The position numbers were made by a program, and so were the translations under genes. The notes under the pieces are model-generated. The model saw only the letters and a list, made by a program, of their open reading frames with translations. It searched no databases and had not been told where the DNA came from. Positions 60,807 to 64,000 of a stretch of DNA of 64,000 nt are shown piece by piece. The stretch's first letter is position 1. Each line of letters begins with the position of its first letter. The DNA is from Deinococcus puniceus (GTDB lineage: Bacteria; Deinococcota; Deinococci; Deinococcales; Deinococcaceae): contig NZ_CP011387.1 in assembly GCF_001644565.1 (NCBI RefSeq), positions 473,501 to 537,500 on the forward strand, written 5' to 3'.

Positions 60807-61376
60807 ATGACTGATCTTGTGCCAGACGTAGAACAACCGACTTCGGCCAGCACGAATGCCGCCCAAATTGATGCCCAAACAGATTCAGATGACGGTGGCA
60901 CGTGGGTGGACGGTATCCTAGACATTCTGAAAGAAGCTGTGGAAGGCGGCACTCCCGGTCAGGGCACGGCTTTCTTAGACGGCACCAAAGCCGATGGCAG
61001 CGGCAATCACGGCCTCCTCGCCACGTTGGACTCCCTCACGGCAGCGCAGGCAAGTCAGGATGTCCACGGGTCTAGCATTGCTGGACACACCTTGCATACG
61101 GCCTACCATCTGGAAGTCATCGTGCGTTGGGAACGCGACGGAGACCGGGGGCCGTTCGATTGGCAGGGCAGCTTTGGCACCGGCCAAGTCACCGACGACG
61201 ACTGGGATGAAGCCCGCGTGCGCCTACGAACGGCCTATGACGCCCTGTGCGCTTTTGCCCGCACGCAGGCCGCGCAACCCGTTACCGGAGACGCGGTGGG
61301 CGGCCTCGCTGGGGGCATGGCCCATGTCGTGTACCACCTCGGCAGCATCCGGCAGATGGTGAAGGCGCTGGGATAG
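60807..61376 (+). CDS. DinB-like four-helix-bundle protein
   Basis: From the ATG at 60807 (TAGGCT 5 nt upstream) the protein has 189 residues. After an acidic N-terminus there are helices with the His pattern of the DinB/YfiT superfamily: GNHGLLATLDSLTAAQ, IAGHTLHTAYHLEVIVRW, and AHVVYHLGSIRQMV. The three His residues may bind a metal, as in thiol-dependent transferases of this fold. Deinococcus species have many such proteins. It lies 2 bp before a GNAT gene. Confidence 0.78.
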   Translation: MTDLVPDVEQPTSASTNAAQIDAQTDSDDGGTWVDGILDILKEAVEGGTPGQGTAFLDGTKADGSGNHGLLATLDSLTAAQASQDVHGSSIAGHTLHTAYHLEVIVRWERDGDRGPFDWQGSFGTGQVTDDDWDEARVRLRTAYDALCAFARTQAAQPVTGDAVGGLAGGMAHVVYHLGSIRQMVKALG

Positions 61377-61378
61377 GG

Positions 61379-62326
61379 ATGGCAATCCGCGCCTTTAGGC
61401 CAGCCGACGCCGAAGCTTGGGCCGCCATTCAGAACGCGGGTCTAGGTCAGCCAATGACTGCCGAAGCGCTGCTGGCCGATGAAGCCCGCCGCAACCCAGC
61501 CCACTTCAGTCGCCGCTGGGTTTTTGAAGGGACTGGAGAGGTTCTGGGTGTGGCCCACCTGTATTTCTTCCCTTTCGATCCGCCCGGCTTCCTGCATGTG
61601 ACCTTGCAGGTTCAGCCGTCAGCGCGGGGCAAAGGTGTGGGGAGTGCGTTGTGGGCGACTGTGCTGGAAGAAGCCCAGCAGCAAGGGGCAGCTTTGGCCG
61701 CCAGCGTGGACGACACCGATGCCGAAAGCCTGCGCTGGGCCACGCGGCGCGGATTTGTTCAGCACGCTCACCGTTTCGCCTCCGAACTGGATTTGACGGT
61801 TTTCGATGCCGCAGTCCACGCGCCTGCACTGGCAAATGCTCTAGCGCAGGGCGTCACGTTCACCGATCTGGCGGGGGCCGATGCGGCTACCGTTGACCGC
61901 TACTTGAATTTTTTTGCAGACCGACTGACCGAAACGCCCGATCTGGCGGGGCATCCCCGCTGGCCGCTGGCCCAAGTGCGAGAGATGCTGCGGCTGGACG
62001 GGACGCCCGATTTTCCCGCCCGCCCCGACTGGCTGATTTTGGCAATAGCCCCAGACGGCGAATGGCTAGGCACCAGCGCCATGATCGGTTTTGCCTCCCG
62101 GCCTTTCTTGTACAACGAACTCACCGCCGTTATTCCGGCTGCACGTGGGCGCGGCTTAGCCCTGCCACTCAAACTTCAGGCCATTGCCCGCGCACGGGAA
62201 GAAGGCTACGCGCTGATGAGAACCAACAACCTGTCTACCAACGCACCGATGCTGCGCGTGAACCGTCAACTGGGATTCGCGCCGCAGCCGGGGCGCTTCG
62301 AGCTACATCTGGGCGAGTTGAACTGA
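61379..62326 (+). CDS. GNAT-family N-acetyltransferase, tandem domains
   Basis: The 315-residue protein has two GNAT modules. The first has the acetyl-CoA loop VQPSARGKGVGSALW, with LRWATRRGF behind it. The second has AVIPAARGRGLALPLKLQAIA and MLRVNRQLGFAPQPG. The substrate is not known. It starts 2 bp after the DinB-like gene stop, so the two are co-expressed and perhaps act on the same small molecule. Confidence 0.85.
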   Translation: MAIRAFRPADAEAWAAIQNAGLGQPMTAEALLADEARRNPAHFSRRWVFEGTGEVLGVAHLYFFPFDPPGFLHVTLQVQPSARGKGVGSALWATVLEEAQQQGAALAASVDDTDAESLRWATRRGFVQHAHRFASELDLTVFDAAVHAPALANALAQGVTFTDLAGADAATVDRYLNFFADRLTETPDLAGHPRWPLAQVREMLRLDGTPDFPARPDWLILAIAPDGEWLGTSAMIGFASRPFLYNELTAVIPAARGRGLALPLKLQAIARAREEGYALMRTNNLSTNAPMLRVNRQLGFAPQPGRFELHLGELN

Positions 62327-62374
62327 TACGGGATCAAAAAGAGTTTCAAACAGGTGATGTTTCCCTCTCCACCT

Positions 62375-62452
62375 GTGGGACTCGCAGAGCTGCGGAGCAG
62401 AGAGGGGCGCTGCACAGCAGCGGGGTGAGGGGGCCACCGGGAGAGCAACCCC
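62375..62452. repeat. Partial intergenic repeat (CTCGCAGAGCTGCGGAGCAG block)
   Basis: The block GGGACTCGCAGAGCTGCGG followed by AGAGAGGGGCGCTGC and CAGCAGCGGGGTGAGG is shared with 46,213-46,260 and, inverted, with 15,680-15,820. It is a fragment of the MITE-like family. Confidence 0.55.
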
Positions 62453-62510
62453 GCCCCATGACAAGAAATCATTTTAGTTTCGTGTGAGTTGTGCTGGAAC
62501 GTAGAACGTG

Positions 62511-62556
62511 GACAAGGCGTGGCGGCTGATTCATCTCAGACTCGCCACGCCTTGTC
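62511..62556. terminator. Bidirectional terminator hairpin between convergent genes
   Basis: GACAAGGCGTGGCG and CGCCACGCCTTGTC form a perfect 14-bp stem with an 18-nt loop. The flanks GAACGTAGAACGTGG and ACAACCTATGTCCTAC link it to the GTGGATCGTGG repeat family. It lies between the GNAT and kinase genes, which face each other. Confidence 0.75.
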
Positions 62557-62578
62557 TACAACCTATGTCCTACTCCCC

Positions 62579-63574
62579 CTATTTTTTCGCCCGCTTAAAC
62601 GGATTCCAGCCTTTGGCGGGGGCTTCGGACGCTTTGGCCGGAGCAGGCACCGAGGGCGTGGGTTGCAGCGGCACACGCGGCGTCGCCATGCCGTGCCTTC
62701 CGGCGCGTTGGCCTGCTTCCAACACGGGCGGCGCATCTTCCAGTTCATGAAAACGTTCGTCTTGTGGGGTCTCGCCCATCGCCGTCAGCAGGGCGCGGCG
62801 AATGGCGTCGGCGGTGGGGCGGTCATGTGGGCGCTTGGCGAGGGCCAATTCTGCCAACCGCGACACGTTGCGGGCCACCTGTGGATTCAGATGAATCAAG
62901 GGCTGCGGAAAGCGGGTCATGTGCGCCACCATCAGTTCTTCGTAGGTATTGCCCGTAAAAGGGCGCTGGCCGCACAGTAGTTCGTACATCATGATGCCGA
63001 GGCTGTACACGTCGCTGGCCCCGCTGCTGCCCTCACCGTGATAGATCTCCGGAGCCATATAGAACGGACTGCCGCTGACTTTGCCGCCCTGAGACGTGAA
63101 ATAGGTGTTCCCCAGATCGCCCAGCGACGCCCGGCCTTCACTGACGTACACGTTCTGGGTCTTCACGTCCTGATGCACCGCGCCCAGATGGTGCAGGTAG
63201 GTCAGGGCCGAGGCGATGTCGGCCAACAGGCGCATGCTGTCCTGAAGCGGCAACATTCTTCCCGGCTGGCGTGCCAAATGCTCGTTCAGTGCGCCTTCCG
63301 GGTAATAGCGGATAGCCAGAAACGACAGCGGCCCAAACGGAGTCCCCGCGTATCCCGGCACCAGATGAGGATGCCGGAATTGCAGCGTCAGACGCACCTC
63401 ATTGCCAAAGCGTTCGGCGGCCTCATGCACGGCTAAGGTTTCGGCCAGCGGAATCTTGAGGGCCACCTCGCGTCCGTCGGCCCCCACGCCCAAGCGTACA
63501 AGCGACGTGTTGCCGCGCCCCAACGCTTGCAGCAGGGTGTAACCGGGAATAGAGATAGGTGTGGGTTCAGTCAT
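62579..63574 (-). CDS. Eukaryotic-like Ser/Thr protein kinase, soluble
   Basis: The 331-residue protein has the glycine loop LGRGNTSLVRLG, the VAIK-type Lys in VALKIPLA, the catalytic loop HQDVKTQN (HRD changed to HQD, with Asp, Lys and Asn kept), GDLGN in place of DFG, SGSPFYMAPE, and SDVYSLGIMMYELLCGQRPF. It should be active. After about residue 265 comes a Pro/Ala-rich tail without membrane helix or PASTA domains, so it is cytosolic. Targets are unknown. Confidence 0.9.
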   Translation of the reverse strand: MTEPTPISIPGYTLLQALGRGNTSLVRLGVGADGREVALKIPLAETLAVHEAAERFGNEVRLTLQFRHPHLVPGYAGTPFGPLSFLAIRYYPEGALNEHLARQPGRMLPLQDSMRLLADIASALTYLHHLGAVHQDVKTQNVYVSEGRASLGDLGNTYFTSQGGKVSGSPFYMAPEIYHGEGSSGASDVYSLGIMMYELLCGQRPFTGNTYEELMVAHMTRFPQPLIHLNPQVARNVSRLAELALAKRPHDRPTADAIRRALLTAMGETPQDERFHELEDAPPVLEAGQRAGRHGMATPRVPLQPTPSVPAPAKASEAPAKGWNPFKRAKK

Positions 63575-63847
63575 GGGAGAGGGGAGAGCAGCCGTTTACA
63601 CAGCGAACGTCGGAAGGACTCCACCTAAACGGGGCGGCAAATATGAACGCGGCTGCTGGCGTCAGTGTACCTGTAGTTCATCACGCAAATCTGTCGGACT
63701 GACCGGAGAACTTCATGAATGGGCGAGTCGGTGGGTGAGTGACAACGGGCAAAAGCAGGGGCCAGAACAGAGACTTTTCCCTGATCTGGCCCGCCTTCCG
63801 GGTTGAGAGTAGTTTGCTGACGCTTCAGCTAAAGCAGTTGGTTGGGC

Positions 63848-64000
63848 TTACTCGTCGTCTGCGCCTTCTTCGGCTACCCGTTTGCCTGCCATCCATTCCA
63901 GTCCGGCCCACATCAGGTCATCCAAATCGCCGTCCAGCACGTCGCTGGGGTTGTGCTTCATCAGGCCGGTGCGGTGATCCTTGATGTACTGCTTGTCCAA
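63848..64000 (-). CDS. prfB: Peptide chain release factor 2, C-terminal end (partial)
   Basis: Only the last 50 codons lie in the window. The text YIKDHRTGLMKHNPSDVLDG and then DLDDLMWAGLEWM matches the C-terminal signature of RF2 (DxRTG...N..VLDGDLD). RF2 ends translation at UGA and UAA. The GGQ motif and any programmed frameshift site lie beyond the window edge. Confidence 0.85.
   Translation of the reverse strand: MDKQYIKDHRTGLMKHNPSDVLDGDLDDLMWAGLEWMAGKRVAEEGADDE

Overview
The window is bacterial, G+C-rich, and almost certainly from a Deinococcus. It carries a full-length ddrC, a protein known only from this genus, and an SSB with two OB folds. Each is preceded by a 17-bp palindrome of the radiation/desiccation response motif (RDRM) type. 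About 26 genes have a TANNNT-like -10 hexamer only 5-9 nt before the start codon, which is the leaderless-mRNA layout known from Deinococcus. I see no rRNA, tRNA, CRISPR array, prophage or transposase gene.

Layout. 1-13,800: five minus-strand genes for exported surface proteins. These are one short DUF11-like protein, three modular proteins with a shared N-terminal tag, and a 1609-residue protein ending in a beta-barrel-like region. 14,100-19,400: tRNA dihydrouridine synthase, tsaE, then ackA-pta. 19,400-24,300: a lipoprotein, an LptF/LptG-like permease pair, ddrC with its RDRM, and a DnaQ-like exonuclease. 24,400-31,700: DUF3105 lipoprotein, CorA, ferredoxin, nucleotidyltransferase, an orphan, a two-component system, a tandem-duplicated low-G+C gene pair and a DUF1232 protein. 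32,000-41,300: rplU-rpmA-obg, a cyclophilin lipoprotein, cmk, two overlapping M16 peptidases, an M23 peptidase, and a fused siroheme decarboxylase divergent from a stand-alone AsnC domain. 41,300-46,000: a low-G+C 690-bp gap, an unknown 143-aa gene, gmk, a macrodomain protein, a beta-CASP nuclease and a UspA protein. 46,300-55,300: an LptC/LptA-like trio, TatD, an acyl-CoA dehydrogenase, a second CorA, fluoride channel crcB, xseA and a rhodanese. 55,400-64,000: RNase Y, a dienelactone hydrolase, the rpsF-ssb-rpsR-rplI cluster, a DinB-like/GNAT pair, a Ser/Thr kinase and the 3' end of prfB.

How it fits together. Envelope biology dominates: surface proteins, Lpt-like parts in a genus whose outer membrane is described as lacking LPS, and several lipoproteins. 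DNA-damage response comes second (ddrC and ssb). The rest is mostly housekeeping translation, ribosome and nucleotide genes. Intergenic space is invaded by at least four families of short palindromic or MITE-like repeats, some of which seem to double as terminators between convergent genes.

The most novel-looking items are the surface-protein cluster with its shared -150 element, the Lpt-like parts, the fused siroheme decarboxylase, the tandem duplication that left a gene remnant, and the MITE-like repeats.
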